64,000 nucleotides of DNA from CAVXDY01 sp963721335 (GCA_963721335.1 CAVRIV010000005.1:62001-126000), one strand, 5' to 3'. Counted from the first letter of the stretch, positions 35,101-44,393 are shown. A program made the numbers and translations. Notes: generated from the letters alone by a model not told the origin.

Positions 35101-37781
35101 ATGGACGGAGCCGGAATGGTCGCGCGACTGCGCAGGGACGCCGCGGGTGAGGTGCGCGACGACCCGGCCTCCCGCGAGCTCTACGCCGCCGATGCGAGCA
35201 TCTACGCGCGGCTCCCCCTGGCCGCCCTCCGGGCGCGGGACGCCGACGACCTGGACGCCGCGCTCGCCGCCTGCCGGGACCACGGCGTGCCGCTCACCAT
35301 GCGCGGCGCCGGGACGAGCCTGGCGGGCCAGACCGTGGGCTCGGGGCTGGTGGTGGACTGCTCGGCCCTCGACGAGGTCGCGATCGACCCGGCGACGCGG
35401 ACGGCGCGCGTGGGTCCCGGCGTGGTGCTCGACCGCCTGAACGCCGCGGCAGGGGCCCACGGCCTCCTCTTCGGGCCGGACGTCGCCTCGGGCAACCGGG
35501 CCACCCTGGGCGGCATGATCGCCAACAACTCCGCCGGCGCACGCTCCATCGCGTACGGGCTCACCGCCCACCACGTGCTCGAGATCGACGTGACGCTGGC
35601 CGACGGGAGCCGCACCACCCTCGTCCGGGGACGCCCGGCGCCCGCCGCCCTGGAGGCGGCCCGTCCGCTCGGCGCCGCCGCGCAGCCGGCGGCGCTCCTG
35701 CGACGGGTGTCGGGCTACGACCTGGGCGCCCTCGCCGGCGATGCCCCCGACTGGCCCCGCCTGCTGTGCGGCAGCGAGGGCACGCTCGCGGTGACCCGCG
35801 GCGCCGTCCTGCGGCTGGTGGAGCGCCCGGCGGCCCGCGGCCTGGCCCTGCTGGCGTTCGCCTCGGTGGACGCCGCCCTCGAGGCGGCGGTGGAGGCGCT
35901 GACGCACGACCCGTCGGCCGTCGAGCTGATGGCCCGCTCGGCGCTCGACCCGGGCGCTCCGGCCCAGCTGCTGGTGGAGCTGAGCGGTGATCCGGGCGAG
36001 GTGGCCGAGCGCCTGCGCCGGATCCCCGGGCGCGCGGGTGGTGCTCGACCCGGCCGATCAGGAGGCCGTCTGGGCGATCCGCCGGGCGGGGATCGGGAGC
36101 GCCCTTCGCGCCGGTCCGCGCCGGGCCGGGCGACCCGCGGCCGCTCGCGATCATCGAGGACCCGGCCGTGCCGCCCGAGCGGCTGCCCGAGCTGGCCCGC
36201 GGCGTGCGGGCGATCCTCGACCGCGAAGGCCTCGACGCCGTCTGGTACGGGCATGCCAGCGTCGGGTGCCTGCACATCCGGCCGCGCATGGACCTGCGGC
36301 TCCCCGGCGCGATCGCCGCGCTGCGGCGCATCGCCGAGGAGACCGCGGACCTCGTGTGCTCGCTGGACGGGTCGCTGTCGGGCGAGCACGGCGACGGCCG
36401 GGCCCGCAGCGAGCTGCTGCCGCGGATGTACCCGCCCGAGACGGTCGCGGCCTTCGGCGAGCTGAAGCGGCTCCTCGACCCCGGCCGGATCCTGAACCCG
36501 GGGGTGCTGACCGAGCCGGACCCGCTGGACGAGAACCTGCGCCTCGCGGCCTCGCCGCCGCGCCGTGCCCGCCGTACCGCGATGAGCTTCGCGGCCGACG
36601 GAGGCCTGGCCCGTGCCGGGGAGGCCTGCAACGGCAACGGCGCCTGCCGGGCCGCCACCGGGGCCATGTGCCCGAGCTACCAGGCCCTCGGCGACGAGCG
36701 CCACTCCACGCGCGGCCGGGCCGCGATCCTCCGTGGGGCGCTCGAGGGCCGGCTCCCGGCCGGCCTGGCGGATGACGGGCTGCACGAGGCCCTCGAGCTG
36801 TGCCTGGGCTGCAAGGCCTGCGCGGCGGAGTGCCCCGCCCGCGTCGACATGGCGCGCCTCAAGGTGGAGGCGCTGGCCCATCGCCACCGCGCCCGCGGCG
36901 TCCCGGTCGAGGCGCGCCTCACCGGACACGCCCACGATCTGCTCGCCCTGGGCGCGCGCGCCCCCGGCCTCGCCCGCCTGGCGGCCGCCGTCGCCGGGAG
37001 GATCGCCGGGGAGCCGCTTCCGGCTCCGGTTCGCCCCTGGAGATGGCCGCCGGCCAAGTGGCCGCCGGCCGGAGGGCCAAGTGGCCGCGGCCCCCGGATC
37101 GCCCTGATGGCCGACACCTTCACCCGCTTCCTGGAGCCCGCCGTCGGCGAGGCGGCTCTGAGGGTGCTCGGTGCCTCCGGCGCCCGGCCCGAGGTGGTGG
37201 ACCCCGGCTGCTGCGGACGGCCGCTCCTGTCGCAGGGCCTGGTGGACGCGGCGAGGCGCCGCGCGCGCCGCGCCCTCGACCGGCTCGCGCCGCACGCCCT
37301 GGCCGGGACGCCGATCGTGGTGCTGGAGCCGTCCTGCTGGTCGATGCTCGTGGACGACATCCCGCGCCTGATCCCGCGCGATCCGCGCACGGCGTGGGTG
37401 GCGACCTGCGCCGTCGGCTTCGAGCGCGCCGTGGTCGACCTGGGGCCGCCGGACCTGCGGCCCGCCGCGGATGAGGCGGTGGTGCACGAGCACTGCCACG
37501 CCCGGGCGCTGGGCGGCGGACGCGAGGGCGCCGCCGCGTTCCTCGAGCTGGCGGGGCCCCGTGCGCGGGACTCGGGAGCCGGGTGCTGCGGGATGGCGGG
37601 CTCCTTCGGGTACCGCCACCCCGAGCTGTCGCGCCGGATCGCCGAGGACCGTCTCGCCCCGGCGGCGCGGGCGGCGGACGTCGCGGTGGCCGCCGGCACC
37701 TCGTGCCGCGCCCAGATCCGGCGCCTGACGGGCACCCGTGCCCTGCACCCGGCCGAGTACCTGGCCGCCCGCCTCTCGTGA
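35101..37781 (+). CDS. Fused GlcD/GlcF-type FAD and Fe-S oxidoreductase (two frameshifts)
   Basis: About 893 residues after repair. The N-terminal half is a PCMH-type FAD domain (LTMRGAGTSLAGQTVGSGLV, FGPDVASGNRATLGGMIANN, LLCGSEGTLAVTR). Inserted bases near 36036 and 36115 change frame; the domain continues with LVCSLDGSLSGEHGDGRARS and LKRLLDPGRILNPGVL. The C-terminal half has ferredoxin-like clusters (ACNGNGACRAATGAMCPSY, CLGCKACAAECPARVDMARL) and two CCG domains (VDPGCCGRPLLSQGL, SGAGCCGMAGSFGY). Such proteins oxidise glycolate or D-lactate at the membrane and pass electrons to quinone or a cytochrome. Length is 3n+2, matching two insertions. A Trp/Pro linker at nt 37034-37092 is encoded by a 23-bp repeat. 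Confidence 0.88.
37052..37088 (+). repeat. 23-bp-period repeat, GGCCAAGTGGCCGC twice, inside the oxidase linker
   Basis: GGCCAAGTGGCCGC occurs at 37052-37065 and 37075-37088, starts 23 bases apart. It codes a Trp/Pro-rich segment. The same GGCCAANTGGCC core with the same 23-base period recurs at 48350. Confidence 0.7.
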
Positions 37782-39367
37782 TCACCTCCCGCCGCGGCCG
37801 CGGCATCCCGCCCCGCGCCCTCAACGGGCTCGTCACCCTGCTCGTGGGCCGGCTCGGCCTGCCGCTGCCGCGCCTGCGGCTCCTGCGGGTGCACGGCCGG
37901 CGGACGGGACGACTGCGATCCACCCCGGTGCTGGTGCTGCGCCGGGGGGACCGGCGCTACGTGCTCGCCCCCCGCGGCGACACCGACTGGGTTCGCAACC
38001 TGCGCGCCGCCGGCTGGGGGGAGCTCATCCGCGGCGGCCAGGTCGAGCGGGTGCGCGCGGTGGAGGTCACGGGGGAGGAGCGCGCGCTCGCGGTGAGCGC
38101 CTACGCCCGCCGGTTCGGCTGGCTCAACCGGCGTTTCTTCGGTCTGCCGAGGAGCTTCCGCCTGGAGGACGCGCGTCGCGTCGCGCACCGCCACCCGACC
38201 TTCCGGCTGGGCGCCACCCTCGCGGCCGTCGTCGCCATCGGCGTCACGGCCCCCGCGTGGGCCTCCGCGGCGCGCTCGGCCTACGTCATCCGCTCGGACG
38301 CGCTGCCGGCGGACGTCCCCTCCGCGCGGGCGGAGCTGCGCCGCGCCCTGGCCCGGGCACCCGCGGGATCGATGACCCGCGCCGACATCGACTACGTGCT
38401 CCGCCTCGGGCGCCTGCACCTGCGCGCGGGGCAGCCCGACGGGCGGCGCCGGACGGTCGCCCGCACCTTGCGCGTCAACGCCTGGTGGTACGCGAGCCAT
38501 GCGGCTCCCGGCGGGCGCGTGATCGCCCGCGATCCCGGCGGCGTGCTGTCGACCTACTGGGAGGGCCGCGGCTTCGGGGTCAACCCGGTCGCCACGGCCG
38601 GGAGGTGGCAGGGGCTGAACGACGCCCTCACCCCCGAGGCCCTCGCCGACGCGCTCGTCCCCCTCGGGGTGGCGCGGCGGCACGGGGCACGGCGCTTCAT
38701 GCTCTGGGAGTACTACGACGTGCCCGACCAGCCCGGGAGGATCCGCCCCGGCGCCTCGGGGATGGCCCAGGGGCGCATCTCCCAGCTGATGGCCCGCGCC
38801 TACCACCGCACCGGGGAGACGCGCTTCGCCGACGCGGCCCGGCTGGCCCTGGCCGCCTTCACGGTCCCGGTGAACAGCGGCGGGGTGCTCTCGCCGGTGG
38901 CCGAGCCCCTGGGGGGGCGGCCGATGCCCTGGTACGTCGAGCGCGCCTACCCGGGCGCCAACCCCTGGAAGGGAGCCGCCCTCAACGGCTTCATGGTCAC
39001 CCTGCTCAACCTGCACGCCACCGCGCCGCTGCTCGCGGGCCGTCCGGTGCGGCCTCCGGGGCAGCCCCTCGCCGAGCGCTCGCCCGGCGCTGCGCGCACG
39101 GCCGTGACGGTGCGGGCCCTCGTGGAGCGGGGAGAGGCTACCCTGGCCCGGTACCTCCCGCTGCACGACACCGGCACCTGGAGCCTCTACGGGCTCCTCA
39201 CGCCCGGATACCCGTGGCGCGGGTTCCTCGCCGATGTGAGCTACCACTGCTACCACGTGCGGCTCCTGCGCCAGCTGGCGCCGCTCGCCCCGGGTCGCGG
39301 CTTCGCCGTCGTGGCGGACCGGTGGACCGCCTACGCGATCCGGGCGGGGGTTCGTTGCCGCGCCTGA
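37778..39367 (+). CDS. F420-type (DDN family) oxidoreductase fused to a glucuronyl C5-epimerase domain
   Basis: 529 residues in one open frame. Residues 1-135 match deazaflavin-dependent nitroreductases: LLRVHGRRTGRLRSTPVLVL, RGDRRYVLAPRGDTDWVRNL and a C-terminal AHRHPTFRL where such proteins end. A hydrophobic segment like a signal peptide follows (ATLAAVVAIGVTAPAWASA). Residues about 165-529 resemble the C-terminal domain of D-glucuronyl C5-epimerases, which invert uronic acid in polysaccharides: LWEYYDVPDQPGRIRPGASG, YPGANPWKGAALNGFMVTLL, LHDTGTWSLYGLLTPG. A cytoplasmic enzyme joined to an exported one is odd; a real fusion or a stop codon lost to an indel are both possible. GTG 37778 overlaps the oxidase stop (GTGA). 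Confidence 0.75.
   Translation: MITSRRGRGIPPRALNGLVTLLVGRLGLPLPRLRLLRVHGRRTGRLRSTPVLVLRRGDRRYVLAPRGDTDWVRNLRAAGWGELIRGGQVERVRAVEVTGEERALAVSAYARRFGWLNRRFFGLPRSFRLEDARRVAHRHPTFRLGATLAAVVAIGVTAPAWASAARSAYVIRSDALPADVPSARAELRRALARAPAGSMTRADIDYVLRLGRLHLRAGQPDGRRRTVARTLRVNAWWYASHAAPGGRVIARDPGGVLSTYWEGRGFGVNPVATAGRWQGLNDALTPEALADALVPLGVARRHGARRFMLWEYYDVPDQPGRIRPGASGMAQGRISQLMARAYHRTGETRFADAARLALAAFTVPVNSGGVLSPVAEPLGGRPMPWYVERAYPGANPWKGAALNGFMVTLLNLHATAPLLAGRPVRPPGQPLAERSPGAARTAVTVRALVERGEATLARYLPLHDTGTWSLYGLLTPGYPWRGFLADVSYHCYHVRLLRQLAPLAPGRGFAVVADRWTAYAIRAGVRCRA
38695..39033 (+). repeat. 339-bp identical tract, copy 1
   Basis: Base-for-base identical to 40017-40355 in the next gene (offset 1322), with sharp loss of identity at both edges. 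It covers the most conserved part of the C5-epimerase domain. Confidence 0.95.
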
Positions 39368-39408
39368 TGCCGCGCCGACGCGCGGACCAGAACTGGACCC
39401 ACGAACAG

Positions 39409-39438
39409 TTGTTTTCGGGGGCGCCCGGCTCTCATATT
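39409..39438 (+). promoter_or_regulatory. Promoter of the second C5-epimerase gene
   Basis: TTGTTT (39409-39414), 18-base spacer, CATATT (39433-39438). The start site would fall about three bases before ATG 39448. Confidence 0.5.
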
Positions 39439-39447
39439 CCTGCTCTG

Positions 39448-40737
39448 ATGGGACTTCTGGGCGGCAGGAACGGACTCCGGACTCGGCGCGCCCTTGCGGT
39501 CGCCGTCGTGTTCGTCGGCATGCTGACCCTGGCCGTCGTCGCCGATGGCGCGCCGGCCCGGGACGCCGCGGCCCACGGCCAGGTGATCCAGCAGCGCCCG
39601 AGCTACTACATCCCCTTCGAGGAGCTGCCGGCCGACGCCGACACGGCCATCGCCATCCTCCAGAACCGCCTCTTCACCGTCGCGCCCCTGTCCGGTGAGG
39701 AGCGCGACATCCAGTACCTGCTGCGCCTCGGGAGGCTCTACCTGGGACCCGAGCAGCCGGAGGGCCGGAGGGAGACCGTCTCGCACACGCTGCGCGTGAA
39801 CGCGTGGTGGTACACGCGCTACGTCGTGCCGCGCAGGCGGGTCATCCTCCTCGACTTCGAGGGGATCCTCTCCACCTACTGGGCGGGCCGCGGCTTCGCG
39901 GTCAACCCGGTCGCGACCGCCGGGCGCTGGCAGGAGCTCAACCGCTCCTACGCCCCGGAGCAGCTCGCCGAGGCGTTGCTGGCGATGGGGGTCGAGCGGC
40001 ACGGCAAGGGCCGCGACTTCATGCTCTGGGAGTACTACGACGTGCCCGACCAGCCCGGGAGGATCCGCCCCGGCGCCTCGGGGATGGCCCAGGGGCGCAT
40101 CTCCCAGCTGATGGCCCGCGCCTACCACCGCACCGGGGAGACGCGCTTCGCCGACGCGGCCCGGCTGGCCCTGGCCGCCTTCACGGTCCCGGTGAACAGC
40201 GGCGGGGTGCTCTCGCCGGTGGCCGAGCCCCTGGGGGGGCGGCCGATGCCCTGGTACGTCGAGCGCGCCTACCCGGGCGCCAACCCCTGGAAGGGAGCCG
40301 CCCTCAACGGCTTCATGGTCACCCTGCTCAACCTGCACGCCACCGCGCCGCTGCTGGGGTCGCGCCCGAACCCCCTGGACGCCGGCCCGCCCGACCAGCG
40401 CGCGCGGGAGCGCGCCCCCGGAGCCGCGGTTGCCGGCAGCATGGCGCGGGCGCTCGCGCGGCGCGGGGAGCGCACCCTGAAGCGCTACCTCCCGCTGCAC
40501 GACACCGGTACCTGGAGCCTCTACGGGCTGCTCACCCCCGGGCGCAAATGGCGCACCTACGTCGCCGACGCCGGCTACCACTGCTACCACGTGACGCTGC
40601 TGCACGAGCTGGCCAAGATCGCGCCGGGCCTCGGTTTCGCCGGCGTCAGCGACCGCTGGAACCGGTACGCGCTCAACGCGGGCGTGCACTGCAAGCCCAC
40701 CGCCGGCCCCCAGCGCATCAGCCCCTCGTCGCAGTAG
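39448..40737 (+). CDS. Secreted D-glucuronyl C5-epimerase family protein
   Basis: 429 residues: signal peptide (RALAVAVVFVGMLTLAVVA), then a region with SYYIPFEELPADADTAIAIL and the (alpha/alpha) barrel shared with the preceding gene, ending KRYLPLHDTGTWSLYGLL and YHCYHVTLLHELAKI. Eukaryotic and bacterial relatives epimerise glucuronate in heparosan-like chains; here the substrate is unknown but is probably an exported or cell-surface glycan. ATG 39448 is preferred over ATG 39367 because the promoter lies between them. A tandem duplicate of the previous gene's second half. Confidence 0.8.
   Translation: MGLLGGRNGLRTRRALAVAVVFVGMLTLAVVADGAPARDAAAHGQVIQQRPSYYIPFEELPADADTAIAILQNRLFTVAPLSGEERDIQYLLRLGRLYLGPEQPEGRRETVSHTLRVNAWWYTRYVVPRRRVILLDFEGILSTYWAGRGFAVNPVATAGRWQELNRSYAPEQLAEALLAMGVERHGKGRDFMLWEYYDVPDQPGRIRPGASGMAQGRISQLMARAYHRTGETRFADAARLALAAFTVPVNSGGVLSPVAEPLGGRPMPWYVERAYPGANPWKGAALNGFMVTLLNLHATAPLLGSRPNPLDAGPPDQRARERAPGAAVAGSMARALARRGERTLKRYLPLHDTGTWSLYGLLTPGRKWRTYVADAGYHCYHVTLLHELAKIAPGLGFAGVSDRWNRYALNAGVHCKPTAGPQRISPSSQ
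40017..40355 (+). repeat. 339-bp identical tract, copy 2
   Basis: Identical to 38695-39033. Flanking codons of the two genes differ at many positions, so identity is confined to this block. Confidence 0.95.
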
Positions 40738-40739
40738 CT

Positions 40740-40759
40740 GCGTCGGCGTACGCCGACGC
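40740..40759. promoter_or_regulatory. Perfect 20-bp palindrome
   Basis: GCGTCGGCGTACGCCGACGC is its own reverse complement with no loop. It lies 3 bases after the epimerase stop and 14 bases before the marR -10 box, so it could be a terminator stem or a regulator site. Confidence 0.6.
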
Positions 40760-40771
40760 GCATCCCCAGGT

Positions 40772-40795
40772 GCTAATATAGTTGCCTATCGGCAA
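40772..40795 (+). promoter_or_regulatory. marR promoter with overlapping operator
   Basis: An extended -10 (TGC then TAATAT, 40774-40779) is followed by the inverted repeat TTGCCTATCGGCAA (40782-40795) covering the expected start site. This is the usual geometry for MarR autorepression (inference from position). Confidence 0.6.
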
Positions 40796-40816
40796 TCAAG
40801 TGACAGGAGACGAGGG

Positions 40817-41269
40817 GTGACGAAGGCGCCGCCGGTGGCGATGGACGAGGAGACGGTCGACCGGCTGCGCAACGCGGTCATGCGCATCGGCCGGTGGCTG
40901 CGGACGGCGAGCGCGGACGAGGGCCTCACCACCACCCAGTCCGGTGTCCTCGCGACCCTCGTGCGGGAGGGCCCGATGCGCGCCGGCGACCTGGCCGAGG
41001 CGGAGGCCATCAACCCCACCCTCCTCTCACGGGTGCTGGGGCACCTCGAGGAGGCCGGGCTGGCGGCGCGCGGCGCGGACCCGGACGACGCCCGCTGCAC
41101 CCTCGTCTCGGCCACCGCGGCCGGCACGCGCGTGCTGGGACGGCTGCGCGCCCGGCGCGCCGCGCTCCTCGTGGCCGGGCTGGAGCGGATGCCGGACGAT
41201 CGCCTCGCGGCCCTGCGCGAGGCCCTCCCCGCGCTGGAGGACCTGATGCGCGAGGGGGAGCGGCGCTGA
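40817..41269 (+). CDS. MarR-family transcriptional regulator
   Basis: 150 residues: LTTTQSGVLATLVREGPMRA, the recognition helix region NPTLLSRVLGHLEEAGLAAR and the wing DPDDARCTLVSATAAG. It should bind DNA as a dimer and be released by a small phenolic or drug-like ligand. AGGAG precedes GTG 40817. The adjacent MFS exporter overlaps its stop and is the obvious target. Confidence 0.9.
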   Translation: MTKAPPVAMDEETVDRLRNAVMRIGRWLRTASADEGLTTTQSGVLATLVREGPMRAGDLAEAEAINPTLLSRVLGHLEEAGLAARGADPDDARCTLVSATAAGTRVLGRLRARRAALLVAGLERMPDDRLAALREALPALEDLMREGERR

Positions 41270-42520
41270 TCCTCGCGTGGGCCCACGGCACCTTCTCGGC
41301 GCTCCACACCCCGAACTACCGGCGCTACTTCGCCGGGCAGGCGGTGAGCCTCGTCGGCACCTGGATGCAGACCGTCGCGCAGGGCTGGCTCGTGCTGGAG
41401 CTGACGGGCTCCGGCACCGCGCTGGGGCTGGTGTTCGCGGCGCAGTTCCTGCCGATCCTGGCGCTCGCGCCCTATGGCGGGCTGCTCGCGGACCGTCTCG
41501 ACAAGCGGCGCCTGCTGATGACCACCCAGGCCGCCCTCGGGGTCATGGCGCTCACGCTCGCGATCCTCGTGCTGAGCGGAGCGGTCCAGCTCTGGATGGT
41601 CGTTGGCCTGGCCCTGATGCTGGGCCTCGTCACCGCCTGCGACAACCCCGTGCGCCAGGCCTTCGTGCAGGAGATGGTCGGTCCGGACGAGCTGAGGAAC
41701 GCGGTCAGCCTCAACAGCGTGCTGGTGAACACGGCCCGCGCGATCGGACCCGCCGTGGCCGGCGTCCTGATCGCCACCGTGGGCACCGGGCTGTGCTTCG
41801 CCATCAACGCCGCCACCTACGCGGCCGTGCTGGTGGCGCTCGCCGGGATGAACCGGGCCGCGCTGCACCCCTCGGCGCCGGCGCCGCGCTCGCCGCGGCA
41901 GGTGCGCGAGGGCGTCGCCTACGTGCGCCGCACGCCGGAGCTGCTGGTTCCGCTCATGATGCTCGCGCTCGTCGGCACCCTGGCGTACGAGTTCAGCGTC
42001 GTGCTGCCGCTGCTCGCCCGCGGCACGTTCGGGGGCGGGGCGGAGACCTACGGCCTGCTCACCTCCGCCATGGGCGCCGGCGCGATCGTGGGCGGGCTGG
42101 TGGTGGCCGGCCACGGGCGCACCGGGCTGCGTCCCCTGACCGTGTCCGCCGCGGCCTTCGGCGTCGCCATCCTCGGCGCGGCGGCCGCGCCGACCCTGCC
42201 GGTGGCGCTGGTGGCGATGGCGCTGGTGGGCGCCGCCAGCATCACCTTCCTGGCCACGGGCAACACCACGCTCCAGCTCACCAGCGAGCCCCGCTTCCGC
42301 GGCCGCGTGATGGCCCTCTGGACGATGGCGTTCCTGGGCAGCACCCCGATCGGAGCGCCCATCGTGGGGGCGATCTCGGAGTACGGGAGCCCGCGGGCGG
42401 GCCTCGTCCTCGGAGGCCTGGCATGCCTTGCCGCTGCCGCGGTCGGAGCCGCCGCCCTCAGCCGCGGGCGTGCCGCGCCGGAGCGGTCCCGCCCTGGGCT
42501 TCCGTCCGAGGCGCGTCTAG
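41266..42520 (+). CDS. MFS transporter (DHA3/enterobactin-exporter type; end frameshifted)
   Basis: About 417 residues with twelve membrane segments. NYRRYFAGQAVSLVGTWMQT, the loop LLADRLDKRRLLMTTQAALG (motif A) and AIGPAVAGVLIATVG are typical of EntS/DHA3 exporters. The first codon is CTG, overlapping the marR stop as CTGA; no ATG, GTG or TTG is in place. The frame runs on past the end of the conserved domain, but one extra base near 42490 would bring it to TAG at 42518, giving a tail of PRRV; total length 3n+1 agrees. Confidence 0.85.
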
Positions 42521-43137
42521 GAACTCGGCTCGGCCCGGGCGGCCCCCCGCTCGACGACGTAGGCGGCGCCCGCGGCCAGCAGGTTGGGACGCCGGCTCAC
42601 CCGGCCGGTCGCCGCGCCGCCGGCGGCGTCGAGCAGCCGCCGCTGCCGCACCACCAGGCCCTCCGCGCGCGCGAGCGCCTCGAAGTCGGCGACGGTGCAG
42701 AGGTGGATGTTGGGGGTGTCGTACCAGGCGTGCGGCAGCGTGCGGGACGACGGCATCCGGCCGGTCGCGAGCAACCGGAGCCGGATCGCCCAGTGGCCGA
42801 AGTTCGGGAACGAGACGACGCCCACGCGCCCCACGCGCACCATCTCGCGCAGCACGTCGCGCGGGCGGTGCAGCGCCTGGAGGGTCTGGGAGAGGACCAC
42901 CACGTCGAAGGCCGCGTCGCCGAAGTCCGACAGCCCGGCGTCCACATCGAGCTCCACGACGGGGATGCCGCGCCGCAGGCAGGCCACGACCGCGTCCGGC
43001 GAGCGCTCGGCCCCCTGCACCCGGCATCCCCGGGTGCGGGCCAGATGGTCGAGCAGGGCGCCGTCACCGCATCCGAGGTCGAGCACGCGCGAGCCCGGCG
43101 GCACGAGGCCGGCCACGAGCGCGAGGTCGGCCCGCAT
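42517..43137 (-). CDS. metW: MetW-type methionine biosynthesis protein
   Basis: 206 residues, a methyltransferase fold with SRVLDLGCGDGALLDHLA, VVLSQTLQALHRPRDVLREM, SFPNFGHWAIRLRLLATGRM and PHAWYDTPNIHLCTVADFEA, the last two diagnostic of MetW. MetW assists homoserine acylation with MetX. It lies 5 bases after metX; its stop overlaps that of the convergent MFS gene. Confidence 0.93.
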   Translation of the reverse strand: MRADLALVAGLVPPGSRVLDLGCGDGALLDHLARTRGCRVQGAERSPDAVVACLRRGIPVVELDVDAGLSDFGDAAFDVVVLSQTLQALHRPRDVLREMVRVGRVGVVSFPNFGHWAIRLRLLATGRMPSSRTLPHAWYDTPNIHLCTVADFEALARAEGLVVRQRRLLDAAGGAATGRVSRRPNLLAAGAAYVVERGAARAEPSS

Positions 43138-43142
43138 CCCGC

Positions 43143-44322
43143 TCAGCCCGCGAGGGGGGCCGGGGCCGGCGTCGCGCCCCCCTCGCGCACGCGGTCGAGG
43201 AACGCGGACACCGTGCGGTGGTACTCCGGCACGGTGAGCAGGAACGAGTCGTGGCCGTGGGGCGAGGGGATCTCGCGGAAGGACACCGGCACGTCGTTCG
43301 CCGCGAGCGTCCGGACGATCTCGAGCGAGTGGGCGGTGTCGAAGCGCCAATCGGTGTCGAACGAGACGACGAGGAACCGCGGGGGCGAGCCCGCCAGCGC
43401 CGACGCCACGCCGGCGGCGTCCGCGAACGGGTCGAAGTAGTCCATCACCCGCGACAGGTAGAGGTAGCTGTTGGCGTCGAACCGCTTCAGGAAGCTCTCG
43501 CCCTGGTGCTGGAGGTAGCTCTCGACCTGGAAGTCGACGTCGAAGCCGAAGGCGGGCACGTCGCCGTTCTGCAGCCGGCGGCCGAAGCGGCGGCGCATCG
43601 ACTCCTGTGAGAGATAGGTGATGTGGGCCATCATCCGCGCGACGGCGAGGCCGCGGTCGGGACGGACCCCGGCGTCCTGATAGTCGCCCTCGCGGAAGTC
43701 CGGGTCGCTCATGATCGCCTGGCGGGCGACGGCGGAGAACGCGATGTTCTGGGCCGAGAGGCGCGCGGAGGCGCAGACCAGGATCGCCGAGTCGAGCTCC
43801 TCCGGGGCGTCGAGGGCCCACTGCAATGCCTGCATCCCCCCCAGCGAGCCGCCGATGGCCGTGGCGAAGCGCTCGATCTCCAGATGCCGCGCGAGCGCCC
43901 GGTGCACCGCCACCAGGTCGCGCACGGTGAAGAGCGGGAACCGCAGCCCGTAGGGGCGGCCGGTGGCGGGGTCGATCGACGACGGGCCGGTGGTGCCACG
44001 GCAGCCGCCGAGCAGGTTGGAGCAGACGACGAAATGGCGGTCCGTGTCGATCGGCTTGCCGGGGCCGATGATGGTGTCCCACCAGCCCGGGCGCGCCGGG
44101 TCGCCGTGGTGTCCCGCCGCATGGGCGTCGCCGGTCAGGGCGTGGCAGATGTAGACCGCGTTCGAGCGGTCGGCGTCCAGGCGGCCGTAGGTCTCGTAGG
44201 CCACCTCGACCGGTGCGAGGATCGCGCCGGACTCCAGCCGCAGCGGAGTCCTCCTGCGTGAAGAGGACGACCCGCCGGGTCTCGACGAGCCCGAGCGAGC
44301 CGGGCGGGCGGGTGGGGCTCAT
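43143..44322 (-). CDS. metX: Homoserine O-acetyltransferase MetX (one frameshift)
   Basis: Alpha/beta-hydrolase making O-acetylhomoserine for methionine synthesis. Catalytic Ser in IGGSLGGMQALQWA, Asp in SFDTDWRFDTAHS, His in SPHGHDSFLL. ATG 44322 has GGAGGA upstream and begins MSPTRPPGSLGLVETRRVVL; one inserted base near 44248 separates this from LRLESGAILAPVEVAYETYG. Length 3n+1. A metXW pair between fusA and tuf is an unusual location. Confidence 0.93.
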
Positions 44323-44359
44323 GCTCGGGTCGGTTCCTCCGTCTGGGACGCGGGAACCG

Positions 44360-44365
44360 AGCCTA
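44360..44365 (-). promoter_or_regulatory. -10 element of metXW
   Basis: TAGGCT on the minus strand, inside the loop of a CCGAGC/GCTCGG hairpin that could also end fusA transcription. It gives a leader of about 35 bases with a Shine-Dalgarno sequence. Confidence 0.4.
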
Positions 44366-44393
44366 TCCCGCTCGGCCCCGCCCACGGGACGGA

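Noticed and set aside
40894..43440. An 848-codon frame joining the MFS exporter to downstream sequence
   Set aside because: After residue about 410 it is antisense to metW; a one-base insertion near 42490 and the TAG at 42518 explain the natural end.
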